Part shown: positions 20,171 to 27,603 of the stretch, in pieces
Layout of the letters: every line of letters starts with the position of its first letter
How positions within the stretch are numbered: position 1 is the first letter of the stretch
Assembly: GCF_002162315.1 (NCBI RefSeq)
Contig: NZ_CP021416.1
Location: forward strand, 1,500,207-1,564,206
Length of the DNA: 64,000 nucleotides
Reading direction: 5' to 3'
From: Sulfurospirillum diekertiae
Lineage (GTDB): Bacteria; Campylobacterota; Campylobacteria; Campylobacterales; Sulfurospirillaceae
Made by a program: the position numbers and the translations under genes
The notes under the pieces: model-generated
The model's input: the letters and a program-made list of their open reading frames with translations, nothing else
Database searches by the model: none
What the model was told of the DNA's origin: nothing

Positions 20171-20203
20171 CTATATCTTTCCTATAACAAAGCTATAACT
20201 TTT
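20171..20203. promoter_or_regulatory. Triple 11-bp tandem half-sites upstream of pceA
   Basis: CTATATCTTTC at 20171, CTATAACAAAG at 20182 and CTATAACTTTT at 20193 follow one another without gap. The same order of cores (CTATAT, CTATAA, CTATAA) occurs at 30196-30228. OmpR/PhoB-type regulators bind direct repeats with this period, and two such regulators are encoded nearby (24854, 29428). A possible -10 element TAAAAT lies at about 20215. Confidence 0.6.
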
Positions 20204-20258
20204 GTATATCATTCTTAAAATGTGAAATTAATTCATAAACACATTAAAAAATAAATAA

Positions 20259-20347
20259 CTGTACTTGGGGTTATTTATAAAAGGTTACAAGAAGGTTTGA
20301 ATACCACTGTGTAAGTTGTTACTCTTGGTATTTTTTAAGGAGGAAGT
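20259..20347 (+). promoter_or_regulatory. pceA leader: conserved box plus hairpin abutting the ribosome binding site
   Basis: The segment GTACTTGGG and, 10 bases on, AAAGGTTACAAGAAGGTTT are shared with the leader of rdhA2 (25677-25764). Then AATACCA (20300) pairs with TGGTATT (20326), followed by four Ts and AAGGAGG. In rdhA2 the arms have different sequence but pair again. This could be an attenuator or a translation-controlling hairpin. Confidence 0.6.
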
Positions 20348-21850
20348 ATGGAAAAGAAAAAAAAGCCTGAACTCTCAAGAAGAGATTTTGGTAAGTTGAT
20401 TATCGGAGCTGGAGCTGCAGCAACGATAGCTCCATTTGGTGTACCAGGTGCAAATGCAGCTGAAAAAGAGAAAAATGCAGCTGAAATTCGTCAACAATTT
20501 GCAATGACTGCAGGTTCTCCCATCATAGTTAACGACAAATTGGAAAGATATGCTGAAGTACGAACAGCGCTTACTCATCCAACCTCAATGTTTAAACCAA
20601 ACTACAAAGGTGAAGTGAAACCTTGGTTTTTATCAGGATTTGATGAGAAAGTACGTCAGATTGAAAATGGTGAAAATGGTCCTAAGATGAAAGCTAAAAA
20701 TGTAGGAGAAGCTAGAGCAGGTCGTGCACTTGAAGCTGCTGGATGGACCTTAGATAATAACTTTGGAGGTAACTTTGGAGGTTATCCAAATAGATTTTCT
20801 ATGTTATGGTCTGGTGAGACTATGCATAACACCCAAATGTGGGCACCAGTAGGGTTAGATAGAAGACCTCCAGATACAACTGATCCTGTGGAACTTACAA
20901 ATTATGTAAAATTTGCTGCACGTATGGCAGGTGCTGATTTGGTAGGTGTTGCAAGATTAAATCGTAACTGGGTTTATTCTGAGGCAGTAACTATACCAGA
21001 TGAACAATCTTGGCCTAAAGAGATTGAAAAGCCAATCGTTTTCAAAGATGTTCCACTACCAATAGAAACTGATGATGAATTAATTATCCCTAATACTTGT
21101 GAAAATGTTATCGTTGCAGGTATCGCTATGAACCGCGAAATGATGCAAACAGCTCCTGCCAGTATGTCATGTGCAGCAGCAGCATTTGGTTATTCACGTA
21201 TGTGTATGTTCGATATGTGGTTATGCCAGTTTATTCGTTATATGGGTTACTATGCAATTCCATGCAGTAATACTCTTGGACAATCAGTTCCCTTTGCTGT
21301 TGAAGCAGGTTTAGGACAAGCTAGTCGTATGGGTCTTTGTATTACTCCTGAATTTGGACCAAACGTAAGACTTACAAAAGTCTTTACAAATATGCCTTTA
21401 GTTCCAGATAAGCCTATCGACTTTGGAGTAACAGAATTTTGTGAAACATGTAAAAAATGTGCACGTGAGTGTCCTTCAAAAGCAATTTCTGAAGGTCCAA
21501 GAACTTTTGAAGGACGAAGTATTCATAATCAATCAGGTAAATTACAGTGGCAAAATGACCATAGTAAATGCTTAGGTTATTGGGTGGAATCTGGTGGATA
21601 TTGTGGTATATGTGTAGCTGTTTGCCCCTTTACAAAAGGCAATATTTGGATTCATGATGGCGTTGAATGGCTTATTGATAACATAAGATTCTTAGACCCA
21701 TTAATGCTTGGTATGGATGATGCATTGGGCTATGGTGCAAAACGAAATATTACAGAAGTTTGGGATGGAAAGATTAATACATATGGTCTAGACGCAGACC
21801 ATTTTAGAGACGCTGTAAGCTTTAGAAAGGATAGGGTTAAAAAATCATGA
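20348..21850 (+). CDS. pceA: Tetrachloroethene-type reductive dehalogenase catalytic subunit
   Basis: 500 residues. Tat signal SRRDFGK at 10-16, cleavage expected after GANA (residue 37). Catalytic residues equivalent to S. multivorans Tyr246, Asn272 and Arg305 are present at Tyr282, Asn308 and Arg341. Two [4Fe-4S] sites: C365, C368, C371, C375 and C408, C419, C422, C426. The corrinoid would be a norpseudo-B12-type cobamide. Compared with the S. multivorans enzyme as I remember it, residues lining the pocket differ: Phe38 to Leu75, Tyr102 to Phe139, Leu186 to Trp (residue 222) and Thr242 to Ala278 (first numbers are mature numbering), with a three-residue insertion near 140 and a four-residue deletion near 217. 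A strong AAGGAGG site precedes the ATG. The pceB ATG overlaps the stop. Confidence 0.95.
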   Translation: MEKKKKPELSRRDFGKLIIGAGAAATIAPFGVPGANAAEKEKNAAEIRQQFAMTAGSPIIVNDKLERYAEVRTALTHPTSMFKPNYKGEVKPWFLSGFDEKVRQIENGENGPKMKAKNVGEARAGRALEAAGWTLDNNFGGNFGGYPNRFSMLWSGETMHNTQMWAPVGLDRRPPDTTDPVELTNYVKFAARMAGADLVGVARLNRNWVYSEAVTIPDEQSWPKEIEKPIVFKDVPLPIETDDELIIPNTCENVIVAGIAMNREMMQTAPASMSCAAAAFGYSRMCMFDMWLCQFIRYMGYYAIPCSNTLGQSVPFAVEAGLGQASRMGLCITPEFGPNVRLTKVFTNMPLVPDKPIDFGVTEFCETCKKCARECPSKAISEGPRTFEGRSIHNQSGKLQWQNDHSKCLGYWVESGGYCGICVAVCPFTKGNIWIHDGVEWLIDNIRFLDPLMLGMDDALGYGAKRNITEVWDGKINTYGLDADHFRDAVSFRKDRVKKS

Positions 21851-22071
21851 AATTATTAAATATTTTAAATTATAAAGCGCTTGGTTTGAGTTTACTTTAT
21901 TTGGCATTGATTTTGGTTACTTTCCAAATTTCAATGGGAAGTTATGGAGAGGATGAGCCACAAGCTGGTAGTATATTAATGGTTGCTGGATTGATTTTTT
22001 CGATCATCGGCGTTTTTCTTTTAATGAAGTTCAAGCCAACATATATTTTATGGGAAAAGCTTAAGCGTTAA
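21847..22071 (+). CDS. pceB: Reductive dehalogenase membrane anchor
   Basis: 74 residues with two transmembrane helices (about 12-32 and 45-60) and a conserved acidic loop GSYGEDEPQAGS between them. The ATG overlaps the pceA stop (ATGA). PceB proteins are thought to hold the mature dehalogenase at the outer face of the cytoplasmic membrane. It differs from the second copy at 27243 at only five residues, and the DNA is nearly identical over the first 180 bases. Confidence 0.92.
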   Translation: MKLLNILNYKALGLSLLYLALILVTFQISMGSYGEDEPQAGSILMVAGLIFSIIGVFLLMKFKPTYILWEKLKR

Positions 22072-22090
22072 TTTCTAAATCTATGCATAA

Positions 22091-22135
22091 AGTAGGGTTT
22101 ACATCATTACATGTAAACCCTACTTTTCTCTTTTT
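22091..22135 (+). terminator. Rho-independent terminator after pceAB
   Basis: AGTAGGGTTTACAT pairs with ATGTAAACCCTACT around a six-base loop, followed by TTTTCTCTTTTTC. The right arm includes an 11/12 match to the TTTACATGTAAA palindrome. Confidence 0.85.
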
Positions 22136-22209
22136 CTAAGTCATAAATATGCTTAAATATACAGCACGTTTAGCTTGACATTCCCATTATTTTGGAGTGA
22201 CTCCAAAGC

Positions 22210-22368
22210 GCTGATGAAGTGGCTGACTTGATTATGACATTTATGCAGGGATTACGAGTTCAATCACGAAATCAATACTCTGGTGATGCAATCAAGCGAG
22301 CCATAAAAACATTTTTGGCTTTGATAAAGTCAATGGAAAAGAAAAAAAGTATATTTTTAGGTTTGTAA
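22210..22368 (+). pseudogene. Remnant of a TetR-family regulator C-terminus
   Basis: An open frame of 52 codons with no start encodes IMTFMQGLRVQSRN and then IKRAIKTFLALI, which match the end of the ligand-binding domain of TetR-type regulators. The frame is closed upstream and no DNA-binding half is left. It indicates that a regulator gene next to pceAB was lost or scrambled. Confidence 0.5.
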
Positions 22369-22467
22369 TTGATATAAGAAAACGTTATAACTTTTTTTTC
22401 AGTTTTAAGAGAGATGACTTGGTAAATAACTCTCTTTTGAGCTAGATCGCCAATTATCTCTCTTGTT

Positions 22468-22884
22468 TTAAAAAGTTAGAGTCGTAATGCGCTCTTCTTT
22501 CTCTTTTTCATAATAAGCTTCTACGCACTCTTTATACGCTGTTAAAAATAACATGCTGCATCGTGATTCTTTAGAATCGTCATCTTTGATTTGTTTCAAA
22601 ATATTACCAGCTAAAATGTAAGTCTCTGAAAGCGTAGCATTAAAAGCAGAATCTAAATAAAGCGAAGCTTGTGCAAGCAGTGATGGGCAACCTTTGATTT
22701 CAAAACCACATCTGACAGTCTTATCATCTTCAATTTGCATAGTAAGGACAACTTTACCTTTTCCATCGGGGTGAAGGCATGTCGCTTTGGCATTGTAATT
22801 ATCTAATAGTCCATAAAAACGAGGGTTTTTCATATGGTCTTCTAATTGGCTTATGAGCCCTGTGTAGTCAAAATCATCACGCAT
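22468..22884 (-). CDS. IscU/NifU-like iron-sulfur cluster scaffold protein
   Basis: 138 residues. NifU N-terminal type fold: KNPRFYG near the start, and conserved cysteines in ATCLHPDGKGKV, IKGCPSLLAQAS and SRCSMLFLTA, which would hold a nascent [2Fe-2S] cluster. It lies convergent with pceAB, between the two dehalogenase units, so a role in loading the iron-sulfur clusters of PceA or of the NapGH-like proteins is plausible. The first Cys is shifted from the usual IscU position. Confidence 0.75.
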   Translation of the reverse strand: MRDDFDYTGLISQLEDHMKNPRFYGLLDNYNAKATCLHPDGKGKVVLTMQIEDDKTVRCGFEIKGCPSLLAQASLYLDSAFNATLSETYILAGNILKQIKDDDSKESRCSMLFLTAYKECVEAYYEKEKEERITTLTF

Positions 22885-23033
22885 AGTGTTTATTCCTTTA
22901 GTTATAATTTTAATTATGGCAAAAAAGTATAGGACGTTTATAGGTAAAATATAAGTTAATTAGACGAAAAAACCTATTATCTCATACTGCGCATTCCTAA
23001 TGTCTAGAAGTATTTTCATACAAATATAGCATA

Positions 23034-24857
23034 TTAATTAACATGGCTAAGATCAATGATAAATTTTGCGCCTTTTTTAGAATTCTTTACATGTAAAGAA
23101 CCACCGATGTTTTTTTCTATGATAATTTTTGCCATATAAAGCCCCAAACCAGTGCCATTTTTTTCTTTTTTAGTGCTAAAGTATGGGTCAAATATCTTCT
23201 CAATGATCTCAAGATCAATTCCTTCTGCATTATCTTCTATGAATATTTCTTTGTTTTTGATAGTAATCCATATCTGTTTGTCTTCTTTGGTTTTCAAGGC
23301 ATCTTTGGCGTTGCTCATGAGAATGGTTAAGACTTGAATGAGTTCATTTTTACATCCAATGATAGTACTTTCATCGCTCTTTACATGTAAAGAAATTTGT
23401 TCTTGTTTAAAAGGTGTTCGGAGTAATACCATGGCACTCTCAACGGCGCTTTTAAGGAGAAAAACACGCTCCTCTTTTTTTGTAGAAAAGAAATTTAAAA
23501 AATCATTGATAGTATTTGACATGTATTTTATCTGTGTATTGGCTTCATGGACCTTTGTTTTCAATTTTTCATGTGAAAGCATTTGAAGTTCACTGGTCAT
23601 TTCAATGTTGGCCAAAGTTGTTGAGACATTGTTAAGAGGTTGTCGCCATTGGTGAGCGATACTTGCAATCATCTCGCCCATTGCAGCAAGGCGTGATTTG
23701 GCTAAAAGCTCTTTTTGAAAAGAGAGTTTTTCATAAAAGAGTTTACTCAACCTGATATAAATAGAAAAGCACAGTAAAATTGCAGCAATAGTATTGGTGA
23801 CCTGCATATTGTTGATGTAGGTGCCCTTGTTTAAGTAGGTATCAAAGAATTTGATATCAAATGAAGAAAAATAGAAGATAAATGGGTAGTAGATAAAGGC
23901 TGAGCTGATGATGTATAAAACGGAGACTGTGAAATCTTTTTTGAGGTTGACAATACCAACCATGAAAAAAAAGGGTAGAATTAATGCTGCTATAATGTAG
24001 CTGTAGTGGTCAAAGATAAAATTGTAGATATTTAATATTAAAGAGAAGAGAAGGCTTATATTGATAAATTTATCAACCCAAAGATAATTATTTTCTGTTT
24101 CAAAAAAGTATTTAGTAAAGAGTAGAAAAGTGATAATGTGAAGGGCAGGGAAGAAGATATTAAAAAGGACAATGATATTTTTATTGGAAAAGTTTAACCA
24201 CTCTAATAAGACGACAATATCAGGAGAACAGTAGAGTGTTGGGGGTAAAAGTACCAAGCAATAGTATCCCAAACTTTTTTCTTTGATAGAAAAAAATACG
24301 ATTAAGTTAAAGAAAAATATACTAATTAAAATTCCGAAAAAGAATCCATTGTCAAAATAAGACTTATCTGTTGAAATAACACTAAAGGTTTTTTCTTGAT
24401 TAACTATTTTTATGGATTTAAAGACATCATACCCTTTTTTTTCATTAGATTTTACATATAGGGTTAAAGTTTCATTGGGGCTAATGATAAAATTATCAAA
24501 TACAAACCCAGTGCGATCTTGGTCATAAAGTGAAGAATGTTTTAGTATTTGATTATGTTTAACATAATAAAGATCCAATTTGGCGTTGTACCAAAAGAAG
24601 ATAATGCTTTTTTCAAGTTGTTGAACATTATTATTGGACATAGGTATTTTTATCCAAAAATTTCTGTTATCTAAATTTCGCATATCAGAGTATTGTAGAT
24701 TTACTTTCGAAAAACTAGGATTATTAATAGCTTCATCAATAGATATATCTTTTTTAAGGAGATACGTTGATGGATTTTCTAAATTAATATAAGGCAAAGC
24801 ACAAGCAGGAGAAAGTATTAATAAATAAACAATCAAAAAAGAGCGTAGTAGTTTCAT
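23034..24857 (-). CDS. Membrane sensor histidine kinase with 7TMR-DISM architecture, partner of the regulator at 24854
   Basis: 607 residues. A signal peptide leads into a periplasmic beta-rich domain (about 25-165; WIKIP and ETLTLYVKSN resemble 7TMR-DISMED2), then about seven transmembrane helices (about 175-370), an H-box (IAHQWRQPLNN, His near 399), N-box (LMSNAKDAL) and ATP-lid motifs (DNAEGID, GTGLGLYMAK). The start overlaps the stop of the regulator gene. The kinase probably senses a chlorinated ethene or a related cue, but no ligand can be read from sequence. It contains two exact 12-bp palindromes, so it has the usual genome signature. Confidence 0.88.
   Translation of the reverse strand: MKLLRSFLIVYLLILSPACALPYINLENPSTYLLKKDISIDEAINNPSFSKVNLQYSDMRNLDNRNFWIKIPMSNNNVQQLEKSIIFFWYNAKLDLYYVKHNQILKHSSLYDQDRTGFVFDNFIISPNETLTLYVKSNEKKGYDVFKSIKIVNQEKTFSVISTDKSYFDNGFFFGILISIFFFNLIVFFSIKEKSLGYYCLVLLPPTLYCSPDIVVLLEWLNFSNKNIIVLFNIFFPALHIITFLLFTKYFFETENNYLWVDKFINISLLFSLILNIYNFIFDHYSYIIAALILPFFFMVGIVNLKKDFTVSVLYIISSAFIYYPFIFYFSSFDIKFFDTYLNKGTYINNMQVTNTIAAILLCFSIYIRLSKLFYEKLSFQKELLAKSRLAAMGEMIASIAHQWRQPLNNVSTTLANIEMTSELQMLSHEKLKTKVHEANTQIKYMSNTINDFLNFFSTKKEERVFLLKSAVESAMVLLRTPFKQEQISLHVKSDESTIIGCKNELIQVLTILMSNAKDALKTKEDKQIWITIKNKEIFIEDNAEGIDLEIIEKIFDPYFSTKKEKNGTGLGLYMAKIIIEKNIGGSLHVKNSKKGAKFIIDLSHVN
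23086..23097. repeat. TTTACATGTAAA palindrome inside a gene
   Basis: Within the kinase gene (minus strand), near its 3' end. Confidence 0.9.
23380..23391. repeat. TTTACATGTAAA palindrome inside a gene
   Basis: Second copy in the same kinase gene, read as Leu-His-Val-Lys. Confidence 0.9.
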
Positions 24858-25525
24858 TTATAGAGTTTCAATTTATAACCAAGTCTTGCTACATTAATAA
24901 TAGTCTCTGGAGGCAAATGTTTTCGGATATCTCGTACTAACGAACGAATAGCGGCACTACTCATACCTTCTTCCCAGATATTATTTTCAAACTCTTGATA
25001 ACTAACAATTTCATTAACACGTTTTAGTAAATATTCTAAAAAAGTGATTTCACTTCTTCTCAAAATTACATCTTTCTCATTGACAAAAAGAGCACGTTTA
25101 ATAGTGTCATAATAAACTATATCAGAAAAATAAATTTTTTCATTTTTATTGTTTTTAAGATTAGCAACACATTTTTTAAGAGCATTTTTGAGATCAATCG
25201 CGGTGACAGGTTTTAGGATATAAGCTGCTAGATTAAGTTCAACGGCTTTTAAAAAATACTCAGTGTCTGTATAAGCAGTAGCAATGACAAGAGGTATTTT
25301 TTGGTTAAATTCACGAATTTGTTCACACACTTCAAGTCCATTAAAGTAGGGCATTTCGATGTCAAAAATAGCAATATCAATAGTATTGTTTTGAAAGATT
25401 TGAAGAGCTTCTTTCCCATCTTTGGCTAAATATACTTTTTTGCAAAAAAGAGAAAGTATTTCTCCTATGTTTTCACGAGTTTGTTCTTCATCATCTGCAT
25501 AGAGTATTGTATAAGAAGCGAGCAT
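24854..25525 (-). CDS. OmpR-family response regulator
   Basis: 223 residues. Receiver domain: acidic pair ADDEE, phosphoacceptor Asp55 (AIFDIEMP), Thr in IATAYT, Lys in YILKPV. The C-terminal winged helix (about 135-223) ends in NVARLGYKLKLYK. It closely resembles the regulator at 29428 (shared YADDE/YAEDD, EMPYFNGLEV/EMPYLNGLEV, EEGMS). It is divergent from rdhA2 and likely binds the 11-bp repeats near the dehalogenase genes. Confidence 0.9.
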   Translation of the reverse strand: MLASYTILYADDEEQTRENIGEILSLFCKKVYLAKDGKEALQIFQNNTIDIAIFDIEMPYFNGLEVCEQIREFNQKIPLVIATAYTDTEYFLKAVELNLAAYILKPVTAIDLKNALKKCVANLKNNKNEKIYFSDIVYYDTIKRALFVNEKDVILRRSEITFLEYLLKRVNEIVSYQEFENNIWEEGMSSAAIRSLVRDIRKHLPPETIINVARLGYKLKLYK

Positions 25526-25606
25526 GTTAAATCCCTGAAATTTTATGAATAATGTACGTATTATAAAAAAGAAATATAGAACTTGTAGATAAAAAATATT
25601 TTCCTT

Positions 25607-25639
25607 CTATTTTAGTTATACAACGGTTGCATAAGTTTT
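25607..25639. promoter_or_regulatory. Degenerate 11-bp half-sites upstream of rdhA2
   Basis: CTATTTTAGTT (25607), ATACAACGGTT (25618) and GCATAAGTTTT (25629) keep the 11-bp period but match the CTATAA core poorly. If the triple array at pceA is an activator site, rdhA2 has lost much of it. Confidence 0.3.
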
Positions 25640-25676
25640 AAATACAATTTTCATAATAAGTCAGATGTTAAATGGT

Positions 25677-25764
25677 TGTACTTGGGATCATTTAATTAAA
25701 GGTTACAAGAAGGTTTAAAATCATTATCATGATTGTATGGTAGATGATTTTTTAAGGAGTAAAT
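25677..25764 (+). promoter_or_regulatory. rdhA2 leader: conserved box plus hairpin abutting the ribosome binding site
   Basis: Shares GTACTTGGG and AAAGGTTACAAGAAGGTTT with the pceA leader. AAAATCAT (25717) pairs with ATGATTTT (25744), followed by Ts and AAGGAG. A competing pairing of AATCAT with the nearer ATGATT (25729) is also possible. Confidence 0.6.
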
Positions 25765-27246
25765 ATGGAAAAGAAAAAACCTGAACTTTCACGTAGAGAT
25801 TTTGGAAAGATAGTTGCTGGCGTTGGTGTTGCGGTTACTATTGCACCATTTGGGGGCACAGATGCTCATGCAAAAGAAAAAGCATCGCAAGAGATTCGTC
25901 ATCAATTCGCGATGCCAGATGGGGTATCTCCTATCAAAATCAATGAAAAGTATGAAAGATTTAATGAGGGGCATGTGGCATTTTATCATCCCTCTTCAGT
26001 GATGATTCCAAACTTCAAAGGAGAAACTAAGTTTTGGGTGTTTTCTATGATGGACCAAAAGCAAAATTTGATTAATACAGCACAACATGCACCTGGCGTT
26101 AAAGCTCCAAGTGTTGCTGAGGCAAGATCTGCTAGAGCATGGGAATCAGCTGCGTGGACACTGAATGAAATGCTAGGATATGGAAAGCCAAATAGAAAGA
26201 TGCATTTATGGGATAATTTTAAAGCAGCAAAGGATTGGCCACATATCTATAACAAAGCACCAGATGAAAAAGATCCTGCCATATTAACAAATCAGATTAA
26301 ATACGTTACAAGATTAGCAGGGGCTGACTTAGTGGGTATTGCAAGATTGAACCGAAATTGGATCTTTAAAGAGGCTTTTACTACAGTATCAGATAAGCCT
26401 GAGGATGATAATAACTTTATCACAAAGCCAATTAACTTTAAAGATATTGAAAAACCAACGGAAACAGAAGATGAATACATTATTCCAAATAGCTTTGCCA
26501 ATGTTATCGTTTCTGCTTTTGCGATGAACCGTGATATGATGCAGTGTTTGGCTACTTCTATGGCACATGCAGCTGCGGCACTTTGTTACTCTCGTATGGT
26601 GGCGCATGATATGTGGATTTGTCAGTTTATTCGTAACCAAGGCTACTATGCAATACCAAGCTGTAATGGTGTTGGACAATCAGTTGCCTTTGCTGTTGAA
26701 GCAGGTTTAGGACAAGCTAGTCGTATGGGAACTATCATCACCCCTGAGTATGGACCAATGGTTCGTCTTTCTAAGATCTTTACCAATATGCCTCTTATTC
26801 CCGATAAACCAATTGATTTTGGTGTTACAGAGTTTTGTGAAACATGTAAAAAATGTGCAAGAGACTGTCCTTCCAAGGCAATCTCAGAAGGGCCACAATC
26901 CTATGAAGCACGAGATATTCATAATGCAAATGGCCGCTACCAATGGCACAATGACCATAAAAAATGTTTACAGTATTGGGTTGAATCGGGCGGAGACTGT
27001 GGCATATGTGTAGCTGTTTGCCCCTTTACAAAAGGCAATATTTGGATTCATGATGGCGTTGAATGGTTGATTGATAAAACAAGATTCCTTGATCCTGTAA
27101 TGCTAGGTATGGATGATGCACTGGGTTATGGTAAAACACGAAATGTAGAAGAAGTATGGAAAGGTAAAATCAATACCTATGGTTTAGATACATCTCACTT
27201 TAAAGATACGGAGACAACAGGAAAGGATAGGGTAAAAAAATCATGA
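25765..27246 (+). CDS. rdhA: Second reductive dehalogenase catalytic subunit
   Basis: 493 residues, Tat signal SRRDFGK at 9-15, cleavage likely after DAHA (36). Residues matching the PceA catalytic triad are intact: Tyr275, Asn301, Arg334. [4Fe-4S] sites: C358, C361, C364, C368 and C401, C412, C415, C419. The N-terminal half is well diverged from PceA, while the C-terminal half and the downstream rdhB are nearly identical in places, which suggests gene conversion. It looks functional on paper; the weaker regulatory array upstream may mean low expression. The substrate is unknown. AAGGAG precedes the ATG. Confidence 0.92.
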   Translation: MEKKKPELSRRDFGKIVAGVGVAVTIAPFGGTDAHAKEKASQEIRHQFAMPDGVSPIKINEKYERFNEGHVAFYHPSSVMIPNFKGETKFWVFSMMDQKQNLINTAQHAPGVKAPSVAEARSARAWESAAWTLNEMLGYGKPNRKMHLWDNFKAAKDWPHIYNKAPDEKDPAILTNQIKYVTRLAGADLVGIARLNRNWIFKEAFTTVSDKPEDDNNFITKPINFKDIEKPTETEDEYIIPNSFANVIVSAFAMNRDMMQCLATSMAHAAAALCYSRMVAHDMWICQFIRNQGYYAIPSCNGVGQSVAFAVEAGLGQASRMGTIITPEYGPMVRLSKIFTNMPLIPDKPIDFGVTEFCETCKKCARDCPSKAISEGPQSYEARDIHNANGRYQWHNDHKKCLQYWVESGGDCGICVAVCPFTKGNIWIHDGVEWLIDKTRFLDPVMLGMDDALGYGKTRNVEEVWKGKINTYGLDTSHFKDTETTGKDRVKKS

Positions 27247-27467
27247 AATTATTAAATATTTTAAATTATAAAGCAATTGGTTTGAGTTTACTTTATTTGG
27301 CATTGATTTTGGTTACTTTCCAAATTTCAATGGGAAGTTATGGAGAAGATGAGCCACAAGCTGGTAGTATATTAATGGTTGCTGGATTGATTTTTTCGAT
27401 CATCGGTGTTTTTCTTGCAATGAAGTTTAAGCCAAACTATATTTTATGGGATAAACTTGAGCGTTAA
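27243..27467 (+). CDS. rdhB: Membrane anchor for the second dehalogenase
   Basis: 74 residues, two transmembrane helices, start overlapping the rdhA2 stop as in pceAB. Differs from PceB at five positions (Ile12, Ala59, Asn64, Asp69, Glu72 here). Confidence 0.92.
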   Translation: MKLLNILNYKAIGLSLLYLALILVTFQISMGSYGEDEPQAGSILMVAGLIFSIIGVFLAMKFKPNYILWDKLER

Positions 27468-27488
27468 TCTTTGAATTGATTATTAAAT

Positions 27489-27535
27489 AAAAGGTACAAA
27501 GTCTACCATTTTTTGGAAGTAATGTACCTTTTTTG
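27489..27535 (+). terminator. Rho-independent terminator after rdhA2/rdhB2
   Basis: AAAAGGTACA pairs with TGTACCTTTT across a loop of about 24 bases, followed by a T-run. Confidence 0.65.
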
Positions 27536-27603
27536 TTTTGTATTTCTGTTAAAGCGATATTTTTGGGAGTAATGGCGATAGTACTATTTTAAAAAACAAG
27601 AGA

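Noticed and set aside
21435-21460. ACATGTAAA inside the CETCKK codons of pceA (and the same at 26838-26860 in rdhA2)
   Set aside because: Only a partial match to the 12-bp palindrome; it is explained by the conserved iron-sulfur motif, so I did not count it.
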